In this document: in pieces, positions 7,923-16,007 of the stretch | How the letters are laid out: the number at the start of each line of letters is the position of its first letter | Numbering within the stretch: the stretch's first letter is position 1 | Source: an uncultured Dialister sp. | Lineage (GTDB): Bacteria; Bacillota; Negativicutes; Veillonellales; Dialisteraceae | Direction of reading: 5' to 3' | DNA: 33,912 nucleotides | NCBI GenBank assembly: GCA_934216155.1 | Contig: CAKQBK010000021.1 | Coordinates: 1 to 33,912, forward strand | Program-made: the position numbers and the translations under genes | Notes under the pieces: generated by a model | What the model was told of the DNA's origin: nothing | What the model saw: the letters and a program-made list of their open reading frames with translations, nothing else | Databases searched by the model: none

Positions 7923-8462
7923 ATGGAAGCGTGGTATGAATCAAAATTGACGAGGCCGTGGATGAGGAAATATTTCTCCTTTCAGGGGCGGCTCAATCGT
8001 AAGCCTTATATTTTGCGAGGCGTTATACTTTATGTGTTGTATAAACTGGTGTGTGTGTTCACTGCAGTATTGGTGGCATTGGTGTTAGAGGTTTTGGGAA
8101 TACAAAAAGAGCATAATGATATGTATATTGTTACTACTTCTTACGTAGTTGGATTTATACCGAATATCATATATTTAGTTGGCGCTTTATCTTTGATTGC
8201 TAGGCGACTTCATGATTTGAACCAAACCGCAAGGTGGTTTATTAAAAATAATCTGATAGCTATAGCTCTGATATACGGAGCTTTACTGGTGTGCTGGGTG
8301 TTGTATTCCTTACAAGCTATATTTATAGTGGATTTTGGAATGGTTTTATTGATAGGAATTACGCTAGTTATTTTCAGGCTCTATCTGTTGTTTATTATGA
8401 TTTGTCTTCTTTTAAAAAAGGGGACAGCCGGAGAGAATCGATTTGGGGTACCATTAGTCTAG
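7923..8462 (+). CDS. DUF805 family membrane protein
   Basis: A 179-aa integral membrane protein of the DUF805 family, whose function is unknown. Family marks: KYFSFQGRLNRKPY near the N-terminus (F.GR..R..Y), the conserved RRLHDLNQTARWF after the second membrane segment, and the C-terminal LLKKGTAGENRFG. About four hydrophobic segments are visible (ILYVLYKLVCVFTAVLVAL, IIYLVGALSLIA, LIAIALIYGALLVCWVL, GMVLLIGITLVIFRLYLLFI). Start at ATG 7923 because aggtgagg lies just upstream; the frame is open back to 7806, but only through repeat DNA. A promoter with extended -10 (tgcTACAAT, about 7898-7906) fits. The gene is richer in A+T than its neighbours, so transfer is possible. Confidence 0.85.
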   Translation: MEAWYESKLTRPWMRKYFSFQGRLNRKPYILRGVILYVLYKLVCVFTAVLVALVLEVLGIQKEHNDMYIVTTSYVVGFIPNIIYLVGALSLIARRLHDLNQTARWFIKNNLIAIALIYGALLVCWVLYSLQAIFIVDFGMVLLIGITLVIFRLYLLFIMICLLLKKGTAGENRFGVPLV

Positions 8463-8592
8463 CGTAATATGTAATGTAGGCCATTTGCAGTATCTTTTAC
8501 TACTTACTGCGAACGGTCTGCTGCTAACCAATTACCAAGTTGAACCATAAATGATTGACTAGTTACTCATGTAAGAAATATGGAGGTATTCT

Positions 8593-8778
8593 ATGGATAT
8601 GTCAGAAGAAATTACAAAAATGAATCTGTATAAAACCTTTGAGCCTTATATCGATTCGTCGGTGACCATGCAGGAACGGCTCAAGGGGCAAGTGAAATTG
8701 ACCGCTGATGCGACCGAAGAGGCAGAGCAGGCACTCTCGAAGTGGAAGGCGATGAAACTCAAAAGCAGACTCTTTTAA
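8593..8778 (+). CDS. Small hypothetical protein, 61 aa
   Basis: A charged, probably helical 61-residue protein (starts MDMSEEITKMNLYKTF, ends KWKAMKLKSRLF). A consensus ribosome-binding site GGAGGT lies 5-6 bases before the ATG, which supports a real gene. A second in-frame ATG is at 8599. No signal peptide, cysteine motif or recognised domain. It lies 130 bases after DUF805 on the same strand with no clear terminator between, so co-transcription is possible. R3-type repeat sequence (gcaatgaggaattaggaatg) begins two bases after its stop codon. Confidence 0.6.
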   Translation: MDMSEEITKMNLYKTFEPYIDSSVTMQERLKGQVKLTADATEEAEQALSKWKAMKLKSRLF

Positions 8779-9885
8779 AGGCAATGAGGAATTAGGAATG
8801 AGGAATGGTATTAGTCCCATAGCGAATTGTCGTACCGTTGGCGTTTTATGCCGCCTGCGCTGCCCCTTCAGCCTTCGGCAGCTCCCCCGACAGGGGAGCC
8901 AAGACGCTGGATGTGATTCCCGCTATCAACATGTTTCACGGGAAACATGACTCTTGTGGTTTCATTACTGGCGTTAGCCCTCTTCCTTTGGAAGGGGGGG
9001 TAGGGGGATAGCTCGCTGTAACGGAATGTATCGGAATGAAAAACATAGCGGTGCAGGCGTCCTGCGATAGCGGCTAGTCCAACAACTCTTCTTCGTCGGC
9101 CTATCCCCGGCCCGCAAGCGGGCCTGCCCCTTCCTGAGGAAGGGGCTCTTTTGGGGCGAAATGATTCCGATGGTGGCATGTTTCACGGGAAACATAAAAA
9201 GCCTTCCCCAGTGGGGAAGGTGGTCCCGTAGGGACCGGATAGGGCCTATCCCGGTAGTAAATGTGGAATGAGGAAATGGGTGAAATGCGCTTTTGCTATG
9301 AGACACTATCGAGAGACGCACTAACGCCTTGTCTCCCCCGTCGGGGGAGAATTAAAGAGGGGGAGGCAGTAGCGGTATACTTCGCTATGAACACAGCAAG
9401 CGTGCTTGGTGATATCCGCTTCTAGCGAGAAGATGGATAGTGCGCCCCTTTTACCGCTAGGAGCAGGCATCACCGAGCGGGATTGTCGTACATTTAGCGT
9501 TTCATACCGCTTGCGCTGCCCCCTCAGCCTTCGGCAGCTCCCCCGACAGGGGAGCCGAGACGCTAGAGATGATTCCGCAGGTGTTATGTTTCACGTGAAA
9601 CATGACTCTGATGAGAGAAACACTAGTGCCTTGCCCCCCGTCGGGGGAGAATTAAAGAGGGGGAGGCAGTAGCGGTATACCTCGCTATGAACACAGCAAG
9701 CGTGTTTGGTGATATCCGCTTCTAGCGGGGAAATGGATAGTGTTTTGCGTTTACCGTTAGGAGCGGGTAGCACCAAGTTTGGTGTGAGAAACATAGTATT
9801 TCATGCCGCTAGAGCTGCCCCCTTTGGTAGGCAAGCCTACCACCTTCCCCCCGAAAGGGGGACTCAAATAGGTGTAAACTTACTT
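8779..9885. repeat. Mosaic of R3, R6, R5 and R4 repeats, no gene
   Basis: About 1.1 kb without a believable gene. In order: R3 start (8779-8806); R6 (8855-8912) with a parS variant (8932-8947); R5 (8970-9150) with paired ends ctcttcctttggaaggggg and ccttcctgaggaaggggctc; a parS variant (9179-9194); an R4 half (9196-9317); two near-identical tracts (9331-9435 and 9632-9735) reading cccgtcgggggagaattaaa, gagggggaggcagtagcgg and a following tatac; and an exact parS at 9587-9602. Open frames here translate repeat DNA only. Confidence 0.7.
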
Positions 9886-9890
9886 ACACG

Positions 9891-9960
9891 AAAAAAGCCG
9901 CTCCTGGGAGCGGCGATTTCCGGTCAATCACGATGTCTACGTATAGTGTAACACAGATGG
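9891..9960 (-). ncRNA. Candidate small RNA with strong terminator
   Basis: On the minus strand the hairpin GCCGCTCC-ca-GGAGCGGC (9914-9897) is followed by six T: a strong intrinsic terminator with no gene in front of it. Upstream, tgtgttacactatacg could hold a promoter (TACACT or TATACG as -10), giving an RNA of about 50-60 nt. A hairpin of similar shape in the same context (cacgaaaa then GCCGCT) precedes the toxin gene at 7411, so this may be a remnant of a second type I toxin-antitoxin locus. No toxin frame remains. Confidence 0.35.
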
Positions 9961-9991
9961 TCCTTATTTGATAGAGACATGAGGAAGAAAA

Positions 9992-10178
9992 GGGGATAAG
10001 GGTTATTATTTCTTCTAGGCCGAAAAGCCAACATAGCAAGATAACAAAAGCGAAAGGGTTATAAAAGGTTATGAAAACGATATTTCATAACCTTTTATAA
10101 CCCTTTTTAACCTTGTGATGAGCGGTATATTTTCTTTGTTAAGTTAGGTAAGCAGCAGAATGAACCCCTTTTTACGAT
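9992..10178. repeat. R2 palindrome without parS ends
   Basis: The core pairs gaaagggttataaaaggtta with tcataaccttttataaccct. Outer arms ggataagggttattatt and gcagcagaatgaacccct are present, but neither end carries a parS. It adjoins the 3' end of uraA and could end its minus-strand transcript. Confidence 0.65.
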
Positions 10179-10213
10179 TTGTGAAAAGGACAACTGTTGC
10201 ATTTGGCAAGAGG

Positions 10214-11482
10214 CTATTTTTCATCATTCGACAAATGGGTTTTATCGAAGAGGAGGAAAGCCAGGGAGGTGATGATAGCCACTACGGTAGCCAGGCCCAT
10301 GCCTTTCAGCTGTACCGGGCCGAGGACGATGGTGGCGCCGGAGAGGCCGGAGATCATGGTGACCGCGGTGAGGATCAGGTTTCTGGACTTCGTGTAATCT
10401 ACCCGTTTTTCAATGAGCATACGGATACCGGACGCAGCGATAAAGCCGAAGAGGAGGATGCACACGCCGCCCATAACCGGGGTCGGAATGGCGTGGATGA
10501 GAGCGGCGATTTTGCCGACGAAGGAGAACAGAATGGCAAAGCAAGCAGCACCGCCGATGACCCAGGTGCTATACACACCGGTCATAGCCATGACGCCCAT
10601 ATTTTCCCCGTAAGTGGTATTTGGGGTAGAACCGACGAAGCCGGAAATCATATTGGACAGGCCGTCGGCGAAGAGGGAACGATGGAGGCCCGGGTCTTTA
10701 ATCAAATCACGACCTACGATATCACTGGTGACGAAAAGATGGCCGATGTGTTCTGCCAGCACCACGAAGAGAGCCGGGAGAATCATCATGATAGCGGACA
10801 TATTGAAATGGGGCGCATAGAAAGTGGGGAAGGCGAACCATGGCATTTCTTCTACATGGGAGAAATCCACCACGCCCATGAATACCGACAGGATGTAGCC
10901 AGCGATGACGCCGATCAGAATCGGGATGATGGAAATAAAACCACGTCCCAGCACGGTAGCCAGGATGGTCACCACCAGGGTGAACATGGAAATCGTGATA
11001 GACGTAGCGGCGGACATGCCCTGCGGTTCTCCGATGAAGCCTGACATGGTCATAGCAAGCGGTGCCAGTTCCAGACCGATAATGGCTACGATAGCCCCCA
11101 TGGCAGCGGGTGGAAATAATACGTCAATCCAGTGGACGCCGATTTTCTTCACCAGAAGAGCCAGCACCATGAAGCACAGACCAAAAGCGATGAAGCCCCC
11201 TTGGGCGTCGGCGTAAGTCATTCCGGCGGTGGCCGTCACGGCCAGGACTGGGGAAATAAAAGCAAAGGAAGAGCCCAGGTAAGCCGGGAGTTTCCATTTG
11301 CAAATGGTGAGATAAATCAAAGTGCCAATGCCGTTCATAAAAAGACAAGTGGCAGGGTCCACGTTCAAAAGAAACGGAACCAGGACGGTGGAGCCGAACA
11401 TCGCAAATAAATGCTGCAGCGCCAGAGGGATGGTGGGAAGAATAGGTAACCGTTCTTCCACTTCGATGATGCGTTTACTCAT
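10214..11482 (-). CDS. uraA: Uracil permease (NCS2 family)
   Basis: A 422-aa inner-membrane proton-uracil symporter. Residues matching the E. coli UraA site are in place: YLGSSFAFISP (Ser72, Phe73), AEHIGH (Glu244, His245 by this numbering) and TPNTTYGENMGV (Glu293). Length is normal, and about 14 hydrophobic segments run through the sequence. Start at ATG 11482: aaggag is spaced 5-6 bases upstream on the minus strand. An upstream ATG at 11509 would add nine residues that encode the Shine-Dalgarno itself. It is not next to upp or pyr genes. A terminator-like hairpin at 11703-11740 on the same strand may be an attenuator in its leader. Confidence 0.93.
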   Translation of the reverse strand: MSKRIIEVEERLPILPTIPLALQHLFAMFGSTVLVPFLLNVDPATCLFMNGIGTLIYLTICKWKLPAYLGSSFAFISPVLAVTATAGMTYADAQGGFIAFGLCFMVLALLVKKIGVHWIDVLFPPAAMGAIVAIIGLELAPLAMTMSGFIGEPQGMSAATSITISMFTLVVTILATVLGRGFISIIPILIGVIAGYILSVFMGVVDFSHVEEMPWFAFPTFYAPHFNMSAIMMILPALFVVLAEHIGHLFVTSDIVGRDLIKDPGLHRSLFADGLSNMISGFVGSTPNTTYGENMGVMAMTGVYSTWVIGGAACFAILFSFVGKIAALIHAIPTPVMGGVCILLFGFIAASGIRMLIEKRVDYTKSRNLILTAVTMISGLSGATIVLGPVQLKGMGLATVVAIITSLAFLLFDKTHLSNDEK

Positions 11483-11529
11483 TTTTTCTCCTTTTTTCTC
11501 TGTCATCACATAGTGGATATTTCCCTAGT

Positions 11530-11676
11530 GCACAGGTTTTTCAAGTTTCTTAGGCTTCTCAGGTTCCTTGAATGTGCGAATAAACGCTAGGGTCTGAATC
11601 TCCTTCGAGAAATCTGAGCATTCTGAGAGACTTGAGAAACCTGTGTACCCTGTAGCAGAAAAAGAATCATTTCCTA
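11530..11676. mobile_element. Degenerate R1 core without ends
   Basis: Resembles R1 arms (ttcaagtttcttaggcttct ... gagagacttgagaaacctgt), with the centre changed to aaacgctagggtctg and both terminal inverted repeats missing. It lies between uraA and its putative attenuator hairpin. Confidence 0.55.
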
Positions 11677-11702
11677 TGGGACAGAGTAACAGGGTGCTCT
11701 CG

Positions 11703-11740
11703 AAAAAAGGAGGCTCCAGCGCGCTGAAGATCCTCCTTTC
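11703..11740 (-). terminator. Terminator or attenuator upstream of uraA
   Basis: On the minus strand AAAGGAGG (11739-11732) pairs with CCTCCTTT (11713-11706), and inner bases cttcagc and gctggag extend the stem; it is followed by TTTTTT. No gene lies just upstream on that strand. A possible promoter (tttcta, 17 bases, taatat; about 11795-11767) would start an RNA only 20-40 nt before the hairpin, as in attenuators. No PyrR-binding loop was recognised. Confidence 0.5.
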
Positions 11741-11805
11741 TTGAGATACCGATTGTGAATTTGACCGATATTATTTTATTCTTTTTTTGTTAGAAAATCA
11801 AGGGA

Positions 11806-12330
11806 TTAGTAGCTAGGCCCTAGGGATTAGGAATGTTTCACGTGAAACATAAAAAGCCTTCCCCAGTGGGGAAGGTGGTTCCGAAGGAACCGGATAGGGC
11901 CTATCCCGGTAGTAAATGGTAAATGGGGAAATAGGGAAATAGCGTTTTTCTATGAGACACTAGCGAGAAACGCTATTTCCTGCGGTATCATTTGGTATGC
12001 ACACCGGGATAATCCTTATCCACCGCTCCGCGGTCCCCCTTCTCCAGAGGAGAAGGCATTGCGTTTGGCTGTGGCGGGACATAGAGGTGAAAGCGTAAGC
12101 ATGATTTACGTGAAACATGACTCTAGCGGAAGAAGCACTAGCGGAAACCCTCTTCCTTTGGAAGGGGGGCAGGGGGGATAGCTCGCAGTAGCGGGATGAA
12201 TGGGAAATGATACATAACGGTGTAGGCGTCTGGAGATGGCGGCTTTTCTAACAACTCTTCTTCATCGGCCTATCCCCGACCCGCAAGCGGGCCTGCCCCT
12301 TCCTGAGGAAGGGGCTCTTTGGGTTCACGT
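11806..12330. repeat. CTAGGCCCTAG motif, parS, full R4 and R5 repeats
   Basis: Bases 11806-11832 are the short ctaggccctag repeat, then an exact parS (11834-11849). R4 occupies 11851-12062. R5 occupies 12147-12321, with outer arms ctcttcctttggaaggggg and ccttcctgaggaaggggctc. A parS-like relic (catgatttacgtgaaacatg) lies at about 12099-12118. No coding capacity. Confidence 0.7.
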
Positions 12331-12361
12331 GAATTTGTAAGAGACATGTTTCACGGGAAAT

Positions 12362-12408
12362 AAAACCGCCCCGGTGATAGCCGTGAGGATATCATCGGGG
12401 CGGTTTTT
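12362..12408. terminator. Intrinsic terminator downstream of the TonB receptor gene
   Basis: CCGCCCCG (12366-12373) pairs with CGGGGCGG (12396-12403), with inner tgat/atca pairs. T5 follows on the plus strand and, on the minus strand, TTTT follows, so it can end the receptor transcript arriving from the right. Confidence 0.75.
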
Positions 12409-12411
12409 GCT

Positions 12412-12552
12412 GGTTGGCTGTTAGCGGTTTGCAGTAGGCAGAAAAAACTGTTTACGGTCAACTGCCTACTGCGAATTTGTTATGTTTCAAGTGAAACTTG
12501 ACATAGGCGATTTCATAAAATCACTGCCAACTGCCTACTGTTAACTGCGTAC
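12412..12552. repeat. R8 heptamer arrays around a decayed parS
   Basis: Units like gttagcg, gcagtag, tgcctac and tgccaac, 7 bases long and in both orientations, flank tgtttcaagtgaaact (a parS with two changes, 12483-12498). The array stops a few bases before the receptor's stop codon. Confidence 0.6.
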
Positions 12553-12560
12553 TTATAAGA

Positions 12561-14510
12561 TTAGAACTGGAACTGCAGGCCCACTTCAAAGTTGCGGCCC
12601 TGAGCAGAGTACCAGCTATTGGTGAAGGGATCTCTGGAAGTTCCGACTTCTGTATAGAATTGATCAAAAATGTTGTTCAATTTAACAAAGAGAGTGGCTT
12701 CTTTTGTGAATTGGTAGTTAGCAGCCAAATCCCATACCCAGTAGTTAGCATAATCACGCATTTTAGTTAATTTATTACTATAGGAAGACATATACTTTGG
12801 ACCATAACGATTCATGATGCCACGGCCAGATAAGCTAGCATTAAATTTATCTGCTTTATAGTCTACATTTAGATTTAGTGTACTTTCTGGAAGTTTTCCG
12901 TCATCGTTAATATTCTCATGAGTTTTAGCTGGCATATGAAGGTAAGCATATCCGATACCAGCTGTCCAGTGTTGATTAATCTCTTTGGTTAAGTTAAGGC
13001 TAAAGCCGTTGATATCACCATGACCACGATTTACATAACCGGAATAGGAGTCGTTCCAGTCAATGTAATTTTTAGCATGAGTATGGAAAACATTAAATGT
13101 ACCATCTAATGTTTCTGTGAATTGGTGATTGATACCAAATTCAGCAGTGTATCCTTCTTCAGGCTTGAGGTTTTGACCACCATTGCCAAAATAAATCTTA
13201 TATAAATCTGGAGCCACAAAGAATGTTTTGTAATTTACATAATAATTAGTTTTATCATTTGGCTTAAATCCAATAGATAAACTTGGGGAGGTATGAGTAC
13301 CAAACTGGGAGTGATGGTCAACACGAACTCCTGGAGTAATATTCCACTTGTTGTTTATATTAATTTTATCTTGAATATAAAATGCTGTGTTATTAATGCT
13401 CTTTCCTGGGACTCCGCTGCTATAGCCATCACCACCTGTATAAGAATCCTTGGTGGCCCAATCTAAAAGGCGGGTGACTTTATCTTGGTGCCAATCAAAT
13501 CCACCAATCAGTGTTTGATTATCTAAAGTATAAGTCAATTGATCTGAAATTCCTGTTGTTTGAGTGGTCAGATTAAACATTCCAGATGTTCCAGCGTTGG
13601 TGTAATTATCAAAAGAATCTTTTTTGTTTTTATAAAGAGAAAATTGATTGCTCAAACGGTCATTGATTTTAGCATTGTATTGTAGACTAATAAATTCATT
13701 ATTCTTTTTACCTTTATCTGCGGTAGAATTTTTAGTGCCATAATCAGGTCGAGTGTAATCAGATTTATATTTTCCATAGTTAAAAATAACATTGGAATCA
13801 TTATCCAAATCATAACCTAAATTTACATTGTAGTGTTCTGCATTAAGGTGATTAACAACTTTATGTCCCCAACCATCTTTGTAATTTCCCTGTAATTCTT
13901 TGCCCGCTTCTACATTCCAGAAAACTTGTCCCTCTTTGCCCTCATTGTAGAGCGTATATTTTTCTTTGCTTGCATTGCCAAAGGAAGTGCGGAGTGTGGT
14001 TTTGACACCATCTTCTTTGGCTTTCTTGGTGATGATATTGATGACACCGCCTTGGGCATCGGAACCGTACAGGGTGGAAGCGGAACCTTTCAGGACTTCA
14101 ATATGGTCAATGGAATCCATGGAAACCATTGTACCGATATCTACGGTTGCCATTGTATTCCCAGCAGTATTTCTTCTCATGCCATCTACGAGAACGACAA
14201 CATTAGGAGAGCCATTGATATAAATCTGGTTACTCATACCAACCTGGCTATTAGCACCGTGATTAGCAATAGATACGCCAGGTACATTCTGTACGGCCTG
14301 AGCAACACCATCGTAATGTTTCTGTTCAATTTCCTTCGCAGTTACTACAGACACATTCGCGTTGGAGTCGATCTGTTTTTCTGGGGTGCGGTTGGCGGTG
14401 ACTACGATGGCATCCAGGGAATAGACGGGCATGTCTTCTGCCTGCACACTAAAAGCGCCTCCTGTGAGGGCCAGTGCAGCCAAGGACGCGGTGATGATTT
14501 TCTTATTCAT
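12561..14510 (-). CDS. btuB: TonB-dependent outer-membrane receptor, probably cobalamin (BtuB-like)
   Basis: A 649-aa outer-membrane receptor. The N-terminus is a signal peptide (MNKKIITASLAALALTGG, cleavage after VQA), followed by a TonB-box region (SLDAIVVTANRTPEK). The plug domain carries VVVLVDGMRR and IDHIEVLKGSASTLYGSDA, then GGVINIITKK. The rest is a beta-barrel ending in FEVGLQFQF with a terminal Phe. The substrate is inferred from a cobalamin riboswitch on the same strand at 15150-15300 and a BtuF-like lipoprotein gene at 16501; sequence alone would only say BtuB/CirA type. Start at ATG 14510 with gggagg 8 bases upstream. The barrel region is noticeably A+T-rich compared with neighbours. 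Its leader of over 600 bases has been invaded by R3 repeats. Confidence 0.88.
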   Translation of the reverse strand: MNKKIITASLAALALTGGAFSVQAEDMPVYSLDAIVVTANRTPEKQIDSNANVSVVTAKEIEQKHYDGVAQAVQNVPGVSIANHGANSQVGMSNQIYINGSPNVVVLVDGMRRNTAGNTMATVDIGTMVSMDSIDHIEVLKGSASTLYGSDAQGGVINIITKKAKEDGVKTTLRTSFGNASKEKYTLYNEGKEGQVFWNVEAGKELQGNYKDGWGHKVVNHLNAEHYNVNLGYDLDNDSNVIFNYGKYKSDYTRPDYGTKNSTADKGKKNNEFISLQYNAKINDRLSNQFSLYKNKKDSFDNYTNAGTSGMFNLTTQTTGISDQLTYTLDNQTLIGGFDWHQDKVTRLLDWATKDSYTGGDGYSSGVPGKSINNTAFYIQDKININNKWNITPGVRVDHHSQFGTHTSPSLSIGFKPNDKTNYYVNYKTFFVAPDLYKIYFGNGGQNLKPEEGYTAEFGINHQFTETLDGTFNVFHTHAKNYIDWNDSYSGYVNRGHGDINGFSLNLTKEINQHWTAGIGYAYLHMPAKTHENINDDGKLPESTLNLNVDYKADKFNASLSGRGIMNRYGPKYMSSYSNKLTKMRDYANYWVWDLAANYQFTKEATLFVKLNNIFDQFYTEVGTSRDPFTNSWYSAQGRNFEVGLQFQF

Positions 14511-14633
14511 AATTTTTCCTCCCTTGCTTTGCGATAGGGGCAAGTTCTGTGATCAGGGATTGTGTCATTAGTGATGTGGGTTTGGGGTTTATGTTCCGTG
14601 TTCATAGATTCCAGCCAGCTGTTTCCAAAGAGG

Positions 14634-14689
14634 CATTGGTTTAGGGGTTACTTATAAGCAAAATAAAACCTCAAACCTTAAACCAATGA
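14634..14689. other. Hairpin in the receptor leader
   Basis: CATTGGTTTA at 14634-14643 pairs with TAAACCAATG near 14679-14688, enclosing ggggtt and aacc. The motif ccaatga/tcattgg recurs at 14705-14711 and 14884-14889. It could be part of the riboswitch expression platform or a protein operator. No known motif matched. Confidence 0.45.
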
Positions 14690-14802
14690 CACTTTCGATT
14701 CTTCTCATTGGTCGAGGCGGACACGGTATATAAACCAATTACCAGCAATGAACCATATCCGGTAAAAGGGTGAACTTGTCTTCTATCCAAAGACATACGA
14801 AT

Positions 14803-14851
14803 CACCTGCCAGGGGCGTGGTATACATCGTACCAGGGGCAGCCTGCAGGTG
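14803..14851. other. Long hairpin in the receptor leader
   Basis: CACCTGC (14803-14809) pairs with GCAGGTG (14845-14851), with inner TGGTA/TACCA. I tested it as a second cobalamin aptamer on both strands, but the GCCACTG and GGGAAG boxes are absent. It lies between the aptamer and the receptor start, so a regulatory role is possible. Confidence 0.45.
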
Positions 14852-14910
14852 CGGGACTTTTCTTCGATGAGACGCTTAGGGAGTCATTGGTATATCAATC
14901 CTACTTCTAT

Positions 14911-15103
14911 AGTGAGAAGTGAGGAGTGAGAAGTGAGGAGTGGTGGAAGGGGCGCACAATTCATAAAGCGCCCCAATACCCCTTTTTATATTTTTAGAGT
15001 AACAGTGTTATGTTTCACGTGAAACATGGTGCTTATTCTTTATATAAAATTCGCGGCGCTTTATAAGTTGTGCGCCGCACCTTCACTCCTCACTATAAGA
15101 GGA
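14911..15103. repeat. R3 palindromic spacer with central parS
   Basis: Heptamers gtgagaa/gtgagga, hairpin ggggcgc...gcgcccc (14949-14974), aatacccc and T5, exact parS 15011-15026, then the inverted half: gcggcgc...gcgccgc and heptamers actcctc. Outer edges are ctata and tataag, a possible small target duplication. It lies inside the receptor leader, between riboswitch and gene. Confidence 0.7.
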
Positions 15104-15149
15104 CCAGTGACGCACTAGTGTGAGATATCAAAGTTTGTCCGAAAATTCA

Positions 15150-15300
15150 GGGAGGCAGTTCTTCTGACTTGGATTCATAGCAGTCCTTCGTCTTCCCGGA
15201 GGGTTCCAGTGACGTGTGAAGGATGGCTCGTCTTTACAGCGGCGGGACCGTGACGGAATATAAATTGGTGGGATTTGGGGATTCTCCATTTTTCATGTAT
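15150..15300 (-). promoter_or_regulatory. Cobalamin riboswitch aptamer
   Basis: Read on the minus strand, the conserved boxes occur in the right order: cacggtcccgccgctgtaa (about 15255-15237), gtcactgg (about 15213-15206), ccgggaagacg (15200-15190), then gaatccaagtcagaag and aactgcc (15175-15154), the B12-box. This pattern is diagnostic of AdoCbl-type riboswitches. It would repress the downstream TonB receptor when B12 is plentiful. The distance to the receptor start is unusually long (about 640 bases) because an R3/parS element lies between. Confidence 0.88.
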
Positions 15301-15307
15301 ATGATAG

Positions 15308-15472
15308 GGAAAATGAGGAATTAGGAATGAGAAATGAGGAATGGTGGTGGCGGCACACAATTTATATAGTGCCGCAAATTTTATATAATGTATATAAAGG
15401 GGTATTGGGGCGCTTCTTTATTTTGTTGCGCCCCTTCCGCCATTCCTAATTCCTCACTCCTAATTTTTCCAT
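15308..15472. repeat. Complete R3 palindromic spacer
   Basis: Left heptamers (atgagga, attagga, atgagaa), hairpin gcggcac...gtgccgc, an A/T centre, then ggggtattggggcgc...gcgcccc and inverted heptamers (attccta, attcctc, actccta). No parS here, showing the R3 element can exist without one. It sits immediately upstream of the cobalamin aptamer. Confidence 0.7.
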
Positions 15473-15716
15473 ATGGTATAACAGAAATTTGAGAAAAGCC
15501 AAGTCTTGCCAATTTTTCACCGTGCTTCTCTTTTCACTTTTGGAAATAGGTTTCCAAAAGACCTTTCCTGAATGTGTTATAGGGCTTACAATGTCCATTA
15601 TACATGAAAATTAGAAAATTGGAAATAAAAATTTAAATATTTTCAAAATGTTTTCAAAATTTCTTTTTATTCTATGCTATGATAAGAATAATGTGGATGT
15701 GAGATGGTCAGTGAAA
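15473..15716. other. A+T-rich divergent intergenic region with hairpin
   Basis: Not repeat-derived and no gene. The hairpin CTTTTGGAAA-tagg-TTTCCAAAAG lies at 15537-15560. On the minus strand a TATAAT with preceding atg (about 15604-15599) may be the promoter of the riboswitch-receptor transcript. It is the only long unique stretch between the receptor and the lipoprotein gene, so promoters for both probably lie here. Confidence 0.45.
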
Positions 15717-16006
15717 TGTTTTACGTGAAACGCATGGGAAAAGGTTATACTCTGTGATTCCGAGGGATGAATAAGGAGTTTCATGAGGAATATAAAAGGT
15801 TATTGTTCTACTAGGTCGTTATGTGGCACAATGAGAACATACGGCTTATCAAAAGGTTATAAAGGGTTATAAAAGGTTATGAGGGAAACGATATTCCCAT
15901 AACCCTATATAACCTTTTTAACCTTGTCGCTAGAGATAGAATGAAAATGTTTTATCGGAGAAAGTAGCAGAGTAATAACCTGTATTTCTTTGTTTCACGT
16001 GAAACA
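15717..16006. repeat. R2 palindrome bounded by parS sites, enlarged copy
   Basis: Left boundary is a changed site (tgttttacgtgaaacg, 15717-15732); right boundary is an exact parS (15991-16006). The core pairs aaagggttataaaaggttat with ataaccctatataacc. An extra piece with a second aaaaggttattgttctac makes it about 290 bp. Confidence 0.65.
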
Positions 16007-16007
16007 T

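Noticed and set aside
9406..9951. Several 60-90 aa frames rich in LPLRQLPRQGS-like text
   Set aside because: They translate GC-rich repeats R5/R6, recur wherever the repeats occur, and lack ribosome-binding sites.
10160..11044. Long plus-strand frame (294 aa)
   Set aside because: It is antisense to uraA, has an unnaturally His/Asp/Gly-rich translation and no ribosome-binding site; it is a shadow of the permease gene.
401..12020. cttatccaccg motifs resembling DnaA boxes (about 402, 7310, 12015)
   Set aside because: The last box base is wrong and all copies are the same position of repeat R4; no origin genes are present.
14761..14880. Second cobalamin or TPP-type riboswitch near the receptor
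   Set aside because: Some boxes look similar on either strand, but the obligatory core elements are absent or in the wrong order.
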